A stretch of DNA of 64,000 nucleotides from Prorocentrum cordatum (Eukaryota; Sar; Dinophyceae; Prorocentrales; Prorocentraceae). The stretch spans positions 127,501-191,500 of the forward strand of contig CAUYUJ010018880.1 of NCBI GenBank assembly GCA_963575745.1, given 5' to 3'. Position numbers and translations under genes: made by a program. Numbering within the stretch: position 1 is the stretch's first letter; each line of letters opens with the position of its first letter. Shown here piece after piece: positions 40,111 through 49,383 of this stretch. The notes beneath the pieces are model-generated. The model had not been told where the DNA came from. It made no database searches and saw nothing but the letters and a program-made list of their open reading frames with translations.

Positions 40111-40400
40111 GCCCACCTCCATGCCGCTCGGACGTGTGTGTGTGTGTGTTTTTCCTCGGCGAGGGCCATGGAGGAACATCTTGGACCATTCTCGAAAAAT
40201 ATATTAGCGCACGAAAGCGAAACAATTCGCGGGAAATGGGCGCCCGAGCGGTGGCAAGATGCAGCGATGGAGGTCCACGGTGCCTCCCCGAGTCGGGAAC
40301 AGGGGGGGGGCCTCGGGCGAGCGGGGGGAGGGGGAGGGGAGGGGGGGGCGCCACGACACCACCCCCGTGGCTCCTTGCTCTGGTTGTGGCGGTGTCGCTT

Positions 40401-40555
40401 ACAGTCGGTCCGAGGCAGAAGGTCGAGGTCGGTTCGGGGAGGATACCCTGGTGTTCTTCGTGTTTGTTGGATATTCTCGTGCTCCCTGGGGAGGGTGCCC
40501 TTGGAGGTTCTGTTTGTTTTGGCCGGCGGAGGGTCTCATGTTCTTGAAGGAGCCC
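40401..40555 (+). repeat. Dispersed repeat family R2, copy 2
   Basis: See 38540-38700. Bases 40560-41850 hold no gene I can support. Confidence 0.8.
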
Positions 40556-41857
40556 CTTTCCTTCGGCAGCGGCTCATGGGAGCCTCGTGTACCCTCGCAA
40601 GTCCGTGTTTGGAGCGCACTGGCGTCCGTTAGCGTCGGGTAGTCGGGGAGATAGCGCCGATCTAGCGCCCATCAGCGTCGACTAGCGTCGATTCGCGAGA
40701 GCCAACGAGATGGTACGGGAGGCTCCCATGAGTTACAGCCGGAAGGCGAGTCCCACACCGCAGATCTCTGGAGACGTGGTGTTTCAATCCCGGCGCCAGT
40801 CCTCGATGTCGGCCTCCGTCGGGCCCCCTCTGTCCGCCGCCGGGCGAGATTACGGATACGCTCCGCGGCGACGAGCGGAGACCTGCATTCTTTTCGGGCT
40901 GCGCACCGTGCCGCGCAGGGCGTCGCCGGTGCTGCGCGGGGCGGCAAGCGGCCCCCCACGCGTGGTGCAACCACTTGCAGCTCATCGCGCTCGCGAAGTG
41001 CTGCTCACTGTTCCCGTGTCGTCGAACCACAGGGGCCCCCAGGGAGGGCGTCTGGAGCTCCACTGGGGCCCACGGCCTGCCGAGCTCTCCGCTGCTCGGA
41101 GGTCTGGGCCCTCCCCGGGGCCAGAGGGCGCCGCGGCTTCCCCGATCTGTCGCGGCTTCCGGGCTCCCCAGCGGGGGTCCTCCACGGGTCCCGGGACCGT
41201 CAACACGATTACGGCAGGTTCGTGTCGTGACGGCCAGCGGCGACCCCGCCAGCGGCGTTCGACGTTGAACGCCGCGGGCGACCCATAGTCGTTCGATGTG
41301 GGGACGAGTCGGACGTTTCGGACACGGACGATCGTTCAAAGTTGAGCGATCCCCGCGGTGTCAGAAGCCAACGCCAAAGTCGGCACGACACGAACCTGAC
41401 CTACCCGGGAGGAGTATTTGGCCTTGGGGACAAGCCCAAAGATCCAGAACCCGTTTCCTTTCAGGACCCGCTTCCTTCCTGCCAACGGACCCATAACCCC
41501 TCGCGCAATGAACAAATCATGACGGACGTTTTTGTTGCTGCCATGTTCGGCTTTGGGGGCGATTACCGAGCCTCAGGACTGCAAACAACGATTCAGGATA
41601 AAAAGCCAGTCTGGGGGAAGGGGTCGAGACCTCTGGGGGTCGACGTCACGAAACAAAAACATGACGTCGGGGGTCTGGGGAGGTCGGGGGCGTCCAAGAG
41701 GGGGGTGAGGATTGCGTGTGGGTACGTGGATCTCATAGCCAGGGCCATGCGATCTCCCAGATTTCATGGGCGCAGATTCCTCGGGCCATGGCGTGGTAAC
41801 CCCCTCTTCGGCGCACCCGACGGCGGGGCTGCGGCATGCTGAATGCCGCAACCTTCA

Positions 41858-41950
41858 GGGAATATGCTGACACCCCCGCCGCCCCTGACAAAAACAATAC
41901 AACGTGCTCGCAGGCCTCACGAACATGACCCAAGACTTTGCCCCACAGGG
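41858..41950 (+). repeat. Dispersed repeat family R3, copy 1
   Basis: Aligns with 43483-43580: both hold GGGANTATGCTGACACCCCC, then ACAATACAA-type and CAAGACTTTGC / CAGACTTTGC segments. Confidence 0.75.
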
Positions 41951-42093
41951 AACTTCGCACTGTTCCGGGAAAGGGCGTGGGCCCAGGGTTCTCTTTTGGA
42001 GGTTTGCCCCCGGAATCGACGATTGTAAAGCCGGCGGGAGTATTTGCGATCAATATCGAGGTCGCCTAATTCGGGCCGGCGGAATTATTTTTG

Positions 42094-42860
42094 CGGATGT
42101 CTCGAGCGAAGCGCTTGTTTTTCAGAATGTTGTTGAGGATGTCTCGAGCGAAACGCTTCCTTTGTGTTATAGAGTGTCCTCTCCTGGGGACCAGAATTCA
42201 GAGGATCTCTCAATTGAAATGCTTGTTTTCACGTGCCCAGGTCTTGAGGATGTCTCGAGCGAAACGCTTGGTTTCACGCCTCCAGGTTGCCCACTAGCGC
42301 CAGGATTTGTTGAGGAAGTCTCGAGCGAGACGCTTGGTTTCACGCGTCCTCGTCGCCCAGGCGGATGTCTAGCATGAGGATGTGTTGAGGAAGTCTCGAT
42401 CGAGATGCTTGTTTGCACGTGTCCAGGTTGCCCAGGTGGATGCCTAGCATGAGGATGTGTTGGGAATGTCTCGAGAGATACGCTTGTTTTCACGTGTCCA
42501 GGTCGCCCGGGCGGCTGTCTAACATGAAGATGTGTTGAGGATGTCTCGAGCGAGACGCTTGCTTTCACGTGTACAGGTCGCCCATGCGGATGTCTAGAAC
42601 GAGGATGTATTGAAAACGTCTCGAGCGAAACGCTTGTTTTCACGTGCCCAGGTCACCCAGGCGGACGTTTCACATGAAGATGTGTTGAAGATGTCTCGAG
42701 CGAACCACTTGTTTTCACGTGTCCAGTCCGCCCATGCGGATGCCTAGCATGAGAATGTGTTGAGGATGTGTTGAGCGAAACGCTTGTTTTCACGTGTCCA
42801 GGTCGCTCAGGCGGATGTCTAGCATGAGGATTTTGACAGGATGTCTCGAGCGAAACGCTC
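42094..42860 (+). repeat. Minisatellite of about 60 bp, about 13 copies
   Basis: Unit: GAGGATGTCTCGAGCGAAAC, GCTTGTTTTCACGTGTCCAG, GTCGCCCAGGCGGATGTCTA, GCAT. The same array with fewer units recurs at 45150-45500. Confidence 0.9.
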
Positions 42861-42862
42861 GT

Positions 42863-43225
42863 CCCCAGCACGTTCCGTAGAGCGTCCCCTTGGCACGTCC
42901 TGCGGTGCGTCCCCATGGCTCCGCTGGCACGTCGCTTGGCGCGTCCCTTGAGACGTTCCGCGGCGCGTCCTCCTGGCATGTCCCCCTGTCAATTAGCTCT
43001 GGGGCAGCTACTAGTTATGTGCTCAGGCAGCTAGAGCTTAAAGTCCAGATCAGTTCGGTCAGGACTCGGACGCAAAGGAGGACTCGATCCACAACGCCAT
43101 AGAGCACAATCGCGGCATGGCACATCGCAGTTCAGCACGGCGCAGCACAGCACAGCCCTCGGCACGGTACATCAAGATCGATACACTCAGCATTGCAACC
43201 TGGCACGTTCCTTGGCACGTTCCGT
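42863..43225 (+). repeat. Duplicated block, copy 1 (empty MITE site)
   Basis: GCGTCCCTTGGCACGTCC repeats, then CCTGTCAATTAGCTCTGGGG, AGCTACTAGTTATGTGCTCA and, at 43097-43120, ACGCCATAGAGCACAATCGC with an uninterrupted TA at 43100-43101. Collinear with 45690-46230. A further GCGTCCC repeat run at 43200-43385 precedes another CTGTCAATTAGTTCTGGGG. Confidence 0.85.
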
Positions 43226-43482
43226 GGGGCGTCCCTTGGCGAGTCCCCCTGGCACATCCCGTGGCGCGTCCACTGGCAGCGTCTCCTTGGCACGTCCCGC
43301 GGTGCGTCCCCATGGCGCGTCCCTTGGCACGTCGCCTGGCGCGTCCCTTGAGACGTTCCGCAGCGCGTCCTCCTGGCATGTCCCCCTGTCAATTAGTTCT
43401 GGGGTGGCCGCGCATGATCCAGACATAGCCGCGAGGTGCATTTTGTATGGTTTTTCGTAAGGGATGGTCGCCCTGCGCTCGG

Positions 43483-43590
43483 CAGGGAGTATGCTGACAC
43501 CCCCGACGTCCCCTTCAAAAAGCAATACAAAGTGCCCGCGGGCCAAACAAACTTGATTCCAGACTTTGCTCCAACGTGTACTTTGTTACC
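43483..43590 (+). repeat. Dispersed repeat family R3, copy 2
   Basis: See 41858-41950. Confidence 0.75.
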
Positions 43591-43699
43591 TAACAGCGAA
43601 GACTGATATGTTTCTAATGGGGTCAAAAGAGAGCATCTGATGACTCCCCAGGGGGGTCTGGGCGGGAGGCGAGGGCCCGGCTAGAGCCGGGCTCGTTTT

Positions 43700-44205
43700 A
43701 TGCAAACAATCACACACTTCGTGCTCTTCGACCTCCCGGAACTCCATTCCCGGGCCACATTTTGAATGCCCGGAGCCAACTGTGGGCCTTTCGTGCTCTT
43801 CGACTTCCCAGAACTCCATTCCCGGGCCACATTTTGGATGCCCGGAGCCATTTGTAAGCCACTTCGTGCTCTTCGAGTTCCCAGAACTCCATTCCCGGGC
43901 CACATTCTGAATGCCCGGAGCCAACTGTAGGCTACTTCGTGGTCTTCGAGTTCGTTCCCAGAACTCCATTCTTGGGCATGATTTTGAATGCCCGGAGCCA
44001 ACTGTAGGCCACTTCGTGGTCTTCGAGTTCCCAGAACTCCATTCCTGGGCATGATTTTGAATGCCCGGAGCCAACTGTAGGCCACTTCGTGGTCTTCGAG
44101 TTCCCAGAACTCCATTCCTGGGCATGATTTTGAATGCCCGGAGCCAACTGTAGGCCACTTCGTGTTCTTCGAGTTCCCAGAACTCATTCCCGGGCCACAT
44201 TTTGA
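43700..44205. repeat. Tandem repeat of about 72 bp, about 7 copies
   Basis: Unit: CTTCGTGCTCTTCGAGTTCC, CAGAACTCCATTCCCGGGCC, ACATTTTGAATGCCCGGAGC, CAACTGTAGGC. Confidence 0.9.
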
Positions 44206-44206
44206 A

Positions 44207-44905
44207 TGCTGAGGCAGGCTGAGGCTGAGGCTGAGGCAGGCTGATGAGGAGGCTGAGGCTGAGGCTGAGGCTGAGGAGGCTGAGACTGAGGCTGAGGCAG
44301 GCTGAAGCAGGCTGAGGCTGAGGCTGAGGCAGGCTGATGCTGAGGCAGGCTGAGGCTGAGGCTCAGGCTGAAGCATGCTGAGGCTGAGGCAGGCTGAGGC
44401 CGAGGCTGAAGGCAGTCTGAGGCCGAGGCTGAGGCAGGCTGAGGCTGAGGCTGAGGCAGGCTGAGGCTGAGGCTGAGGCAGGCTGATGCTGAGGCAGGCT
44501 GAGGCTGAGGCTGAGGCTGATGCAGGCTGAGGCTGAGGCAGGCTGAGGCTGAGGCCGAGGCTGAAGGCAGACTGAGGCTGAGGCTGAAGCAGGCTGAGGC
44601 TGAGGCTGAGGCAGGCTGAGGCTGAGGCAGGCTGAGGCTGAGGCTGAGGCTGAGGCTGAGGCTGAGGCTGAGGCTGAGGCTGAGGCAGGCTGAGGCTGAG
44701 GCTGAGGCTGAGGCAGGCTGATGCTGAGGCAGGCTGAGGCTGAGGCTGAGGCTGATGCAGGCTGAGGCTGAGGCAGGCTGAGGCTGAGGCCGAGGCTGAA
44801 GGCAGACTGAGGCTGAGGCTGAAGCAGGCTGAGGCTGAGGCTGAGGCAGGCTGAGGCTGAGGCAGGCTGAGGCTGAGGCTGAGGCTGAGGCTGTGACTGC
44901 GACTG
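44207..44905 (+). repeat. GAGGCT hexamer array with higher-order repeat
   Basis: (GAGGCT)n mixed with GAGGCAGGCTGA. A block of about 175 bp at 44475-44650 is repeated almost exactly at 44710-44895, so the array grew by duplication of a larger segment. Confidence 0.9.
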
Positions 44906-45149
44906 CCGTTGCCACTGCGACTTTCATCGCGAATGTGACTGCGACTGCGAGAACAGCAGAATTCTACAACTGGATTATCATGTGAATCTTAAGGGGAATG
45001 CTTCCAGATATGCTCCTACACATCGCTGTTAGGTTGCTTTGCCGGGATAATCTTTTTGTAAGTCAATCTGTCCCCCGGTGCGAAGTTCGAATAGGGCCAG
45101 CGAGTTATTTTGCGATAAACAACGAGGTCGAAGAGGGCGGGCTAATTTA

Positions 45150-45510
45150 AATGTGAGGATGTCCCGAGCGAAACGCTTGTTTTGCAGAATGTTGTTGAGG
45201 ATGTCTCGAGCGAAACGCTTGTTTTGTGTTCTAGATTCTCCGTCTCCTCGGGACTAGAATTCAGAGGATCTCTTAAGTGAAATGCTTGTTTTCACGTGCC
45301 CAGGTCTTGAGGATGGCTCGAGCGAGACGCTTGGTTTTACGCGTCCAGGTTGCCCAGGCAGATGTCTAGCATGAGGATTTGTTGAGGCTGTCTCGAGCGA
45401 GACGCTTGTTTGCACGTGTCCAGGTTGCCCAGGCGGATGTTTAGCATGAGGATGTGACGAGAATGTCTTGAGCGAAACGCTTATTTTCACGTGTCCAGGT
45501 CGCCCAGGCA
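45150..45510 (+). repeat. Minisatellite of about 60 bp, second locus
   Basis: Collinear with the start of 42094-42860, including the GAATTCAGAGGATCTCT spacer, but with fewer units. Confidence 0.85.
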
Positions 45511-45689
45511 CAGTACAGCCTTCGGCACGGTACATCGAGATCGATACATTCAGCATTGCAACCTGGCGCTTCCTTTCTCGTCAAGGGACGCGCCAGGTTG
45601 CAATGCCCTGTGGCACGTCGCGCGGCGCGTCCCCGTGGCGAGTCCCCCTGGCACGTCGCGCGGCGCGTCCATCCCGCGGCACATCCATT

Positions 45690-46235
45690 GGCACGTTCCG
45701 TAGCGTGTCCCCTTGGCACGTCCCGCGGTGCGTCCCCATGGCGCGTCCCCTGGCACGTCGCCTGGCGCGTCCCTTGGGACGTTCCGCGTCGCGTCCTCCT
45801 GGCATGTCCACCTGTCAATTAGCTCTGGGGCAGCTACTAGTTATGTGCTCAGGCAGCTTGAGCTTAAGATCCAGATCAGTTCGGTCAGGACTCGGATGCA
45901 AATGAGGACTCGATCCACAACGCTATACAATGTGGGCGCGCATAAAGAAACCATCTACTTTTCGTCCGGGTATCCTGGGTTTCTTTGCTCCGCGCTCCGC
46001 GTTGACTTCCCGCGGCCGTTGAAAGAGCTGCTGCGTTCAGGGTGCTCCAGGTTTCCCCTCAGGTGCACCTCGCGCACGGCTTCTCAGGGTTGGGTTTCTT
46101 GCGAGGGTTTCTTGCGGCCGCGCCCGCACTGTAGTGCTCAATCGCGGCATGGCACATCGCAACTCAGCACGGCGCAGCACAGCACAGCCCTCGGCACGGT
46201 ACATCAAGATCGATACATTCAGCATTGCATTTCCC
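45690..46235 (+). repeat. Duplicated block, copy 2 (carries MITE)
   Basis: Matches 42863-43200 except for a 206-bp insertion at the TA of ACGCTATA. A third short piece (GCACGGTACATCGAGATCGA) lies at 45525-45545. Confidence 0.85.
45928..46131. mobile_element. 204-bp MITE, Tc1/mariner-like ends
   Basis: Terminal inverted repeats CAATGTGGGCGCG at the left and the complement of CAGTGCGGGCGCG at the right (11 of 13 match). Flanked by TA at 45926-45927 and TA at 46132-46133. The paralogous block at 43100-43101 has a single TA and no insert. TA target choice and ends beginning CAGTG are typical of the Tc1/mariner superfamily. The interior has no ORF, so the element is non-autonomous. Confidence 0.8.
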
Positions 46236-46346
46236 CGTCGCCCAATCAGGTGTTTTTTGAAGCGTTGCCATGCCTTACATTTCTATATTCCTTGCCGGGT
46301 TCGTGGGTCGATCATGTTCAGTAAGAGAAAGGCAGCGAGACACAGA

Positions 46347-46374
46347 GAGAGAGAGAGCGAGAGAGAGAGAGAGT
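46347..46374 (+). repeat. GA microsatellite
   Basis: (GA)n upstream of the relic spliced leader. Confidence 0.85.
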
Positions 46375-46433
46375 TCCAGGCTCCCACGAGGACTCCCACG
46401 AGGTCTCTTACCAAGACGCATGATAGCACCCGT

Positions 46434-46458
46434 CCGTAGCCATTTATTTTGGCTTAAG
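46434..46458 (+). other. Relic dinoflagellate spliced-leader sequence
   Basis: Begins CCGTAGCCATTT and ends TTGGCTTAAG. It equals the conserved 22-nt dinoflagellate leader with a 4-base ATTT duplication and one C-to-T change. In these organisms the leader is added only to RNA by trans-splicing, so a genomic copy in front of a gene marks a reintegrated cDNA. Confidence 0.85.
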
Positions 46459-46538
46459 CTTCCACGACTGGACGCAGGTCTTGAAGCAGGCGCGAGCGCC
46501 CCTCTGGCCTCTGTAAACCAGCCCCCCGCGCCGACACG

Positions 46539-47700
46539 ATGGGCTCCTGCATGGAGGTCCCCAAGAAGGAGGAACAGGAGTCGTTCGACCCGGCGCGGTA
46601 CACGGACCCCGCCAGCCTCTTCGACGCGCTCGCGTTCACCGTAGAGGGCCTCCACCCCGTGCGCTTGGTCCGCATGTCGTGGCTGCTGCAGCAGCGCGGC
46701 ACCGTCCTGAAGAGGCGCCAGGAGCTGCCGGAGGAGGCCTTCGTGTCCGCGGACGAGTTGCGGGCCGTCTGGGAGGCCGGCGGGCGAGGAGGGCAAGACC
46801 AGGTGGCGCCGATCATCACCATCTCGTTCTGCTGGGACTCGCGCGAACACCCCGACCCCAAGAGGTTGCAGCTGAATTTGGTGATAGACACTCTAGATAA
46901 GGAGCGCCTCAAGTACTCCACAGCCAGAGGTGATTTCAAGGGGTTCAGCGAGATGGGGATTTTTTGGGACTGGCCCTCGCTACTGCAGGGCGACCCGATC
47001 AAGGCCGAGGAGGCGAGGGCCGCCGCCCTGCGGCAGGGCAAGACCGAGAAGGACGCGCAGGAGGCCGCGGACAAGGCCAAGCGGACCCCCGCCGAGAAAG
47101 CCGCCTTCAAGCACGGGTTGGAGGAGACAATGGACCTCTGGTACGCCCACCAGGCCACCACTGTGCTCCTGCTCACCCAGCACCCCCGCGAGCGGGTCAG
47201 CGCGCGCGAGTGGGGCTGCGACCAGTCCGGCTGGACGACGTACGAGCGCTGCTCCGCGGAGCAGATCAAGCAGGTCAGGCGCTGGGAGGCAAAGTGGACC
47301 GCCGTGGCCGACCTGGGGCAGGGGGCGCGGGCGAAGGCGGCCGTGCGGCGGTGGGCCCGGACGAGTTCGACCGGCTCATCGAATACAGGTCCTTCACCAA
47401 CGGCGCGGACAAGGAGGCGGTGAAGGCGCTCTTCCGCCGGATGAGCCGCGCGCAGTTGGGCGGCGTGACGACGCTGGACTTCACCAGGATGCCACCCCCG
47501 ACCCCCGAGCAGGCCGCGGGGCTCGCAGGCTGCTTGCGGCTGTGCGCCCGCCTGCAGAAGCTGGACCTGCAAGGATGCCAGATCGGCGCCGAGGGCGCGC
47601 GGGCCCTGGCGGGGGCGCTGCCCTCCCTGCCCGGCCTGCAGGAGCTGCGCCTGGGCGGCAACAGAGGTCCCGCACGAGATTCGATCCGGGTCGGTTTGAT
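46539..47700 (+). CDS. Leader-tagged retrogene, LRR-ended protein of unknown function
   Basis: ATG 46539, 80 bases after the relic leader, opens MGSCMEVPKKEEQESFDPAR. The N-terminal MGSC could be a myristoylation/palmitoylation signal (inference). About 270 residues follow in one frame with no intron: a Trp-rich globular region (ITISFCWDS; MGIFWDWPSLLQGD; LEETMDLWYAHQATTVLLLT). Near 47350 the reading moves to another frame: VGPDEFDRLIEYRSF, then FRRMSRAQLGGVTTLDFTRM, then a leucine-rich repeat (LQKLDLQGCQIGAEGARALA; LPGLQELRLGGN) of the ribonuclease-inhibitor type. Unless spliced or mis-sequenced, that break makes the copy a processed pseudogene. The LRR ends abruptly at about 47670, where CGATTCG repeats begin. 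Confidence 0.65.
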
Positions 47701-47870
47701 TCGGCGAATCGCATCGCCGCGAATGCCGATTCGATGCTGGAGGCCCCCTGCCACGATCCGGTTCGCGATTCGATTCGGTTGCCGAGCGATTCGATTGCGA
47801 TCCGGTGCAAAGCGGGCGACGATCCGGTTCGCGATTCGATTTGGATCCGGCTGACCCGACGCCCGTTTGC
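47680..47870 (+). repeat. CGATTCG/GATCCGGTTCGC repeats
   Basis: Degenerate ATTCGATTCGG units, possibly an intron or the insertion boundary of the retrogene. Confidence 0.7.
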
Positions 47871-47979
47871 TGCGCGAGAGGCCGCCAGGCTAAAGAAAAG
47901 GAGGTGGAAGGGGAGGAGGTGGACAGCGAGCTGTCCGGACCGGGGGGTCCGGGGCCGGACCGGGGGCCCTCGTCGCCGC

Positions 47980-47984
47980 CGGGG

Positions 47985-48036
<52 letters not shown>

Positions 48037-48040
48037 TGGC
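47980..48040 (+). repeat. GTC microsatellite
   Basis: (GTC)n of about 50 bases inside a Gly/Pro/Ser-rich open frame ending at 48089. A matching (GAC)n lies at 48301-48347. Confidence 0.9.
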
Positions 48041-48302
48041 CGTTGCGGGCCTCGGGGGCCCCGGAGGGGGGCCCAGCTCAGCGTTCTGACGAGGATTTCG
48101 TGGCGGATCCAGCCTTTGCGACGAGCGGCGCGCGAAACGCCGCCGCCGCCGTCGTCGCCGCTGCTGTCGAGGGAGGAGGACCGAGGTTCCAGGTTCGAGG
48201 TTCGGCCTCCGGCTTTTCGGCTGTTTTGGGCTTTCGGGGCGTCCGGTGCCCCCGCGCCGTGGCCACGGCCGGATCCGCCCCCCTCTCCTCCAAGGGCGCC
48301 GC

Positions 48303-48348
<46 letters not shown>

Positions 48349-48364
48349 GGGGAGGAGGGCCCCC

Positions 48365-48885
48365 GTGGGCCCGGGAGGGTCCCCGAGGGTGGGGCCCGGG
48401 AGGGTGGCCCGGGAGGGTGGCCCGGGAGGGTGGCCCGGGAGGGTGGGCCGGGAGGGTGGCCCGGGAGAGTGGCCCGGGAGGGTGGGCCTGGGAGAGTGGG
48501 CCCGGGAGAGTGGGCCCGGGAGGGTGGCCCAGGAGGGTGGCCCGGGAGGGCGGCCCGGGAGGGTGGCCCGGGAGGGTGGCCCGGGAGAAACCCGAGGGTG
48601 GGGCCCGGGAGGGTGGCCCAGGAGGGTGGCCCGGGAGGGTGGCCGGGGAGGGTGGGGCCGGGAGGGTCGGCCGGAGGGTGGCCCTGGAGGGTGGCCTGGG
48701 AGGGAGGGTCCCCGAGGGTAGGGCCCGGGCGGGTGGCCCGGGAGGGTGGCCCGGGAGGGTGGCCCGGGAAGGTGGGCCCGGGAGGGTGGCTCGGGAGGGT
48801 GGCCCGGGAGGGTGGCCCGGGAGGGGAGGGTGGCCCGGGAGGGTGGCCCGGGAGAGTGGCCCGGGAGGGTGGCCCGGGAGGGTGC
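48365..48885. repeat. GGCCCGGGAGGGT minisatellite, about 37 copies
   Basis: A 12-14 bp unit containing CCCGGG, repeated across 520 bp with AGAGTGG variants. Both strands are open throughout, giving long Gly/Pro/Arg frames that I do not call as genes. Confidence 0.95.
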
Positions 48886-48904
48886 TCGGATGCATTCTGG
48901 CTTA

Positions 48905-49200
48905 GCGAAGGGTTATAAGACTTAACATGGTTTAAGTTGGTTTAGTTAAGCTTTAAGATGGTTTAAGTTGGTTTAACTGGATTTAGCTAATGCTTAACAT
49001 GACTTAGCTTTGGGGTAAGAAAGTTAACGACAGCTAAGGTGTTATGTAGGTATATGTAAAGCTATGTAAGTCATGGTAAACCGTGCTAAAGTATGTTAAA
49101 CTATGTTAAGGAAAGCTAACGAAAGCTAACTCAAATTAAGTGGTTAGCCAACGTACGTTAAAGTAAGTTAAAGCAACTTAAAGTACGTTAGCGTATGTTG
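48905..49200. repeat. AT-rich GTTTAAG/GCTAA degenerate repeats
   Basis: Units such as ATGGTTTAAGTTGGTTTA and AAAGCTAACGAAAGCTAAC, a sudden AT-rich island in GC-rich DNA. No gene. Confidence 0.8.
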
Positions 49201-49383
49201 AATCATATCAACGCCATCGCGACGATGGAGGGAGGACGGGGCGAGGAGGAGGGGACGGGATGCGCATAAGGAGGAGGAGGGGCCGCCGCTGCAGCTGCAG
49301 CCCCTCGCAGCATGGAGCTGCAGCTCGAGTTGTTGGGCGCGGCTGCAGCCGCCGCGCGCATGCGGACTCATTTTTTTCACCCG

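Noticed and set aside
40735-40810. tRNA-like stretch with TTCAATCCC
   Set aside because: No acceptor stem complementary to the 3' side and no proper D arm or T stem.
42094-42860. CRISPR array from regularly spaced repeats
   Set aside because: The entire 60-bp unit is repeated, spacers included, and there are no cas genes. The genome is eukaryotic.
46454-48895. Minus-strand ORF of 813 codons
   Set aside because: Shadow of the retrogene and the CCCGGG minisatellite; Pro/Arg/Gly low complexity with no domain.
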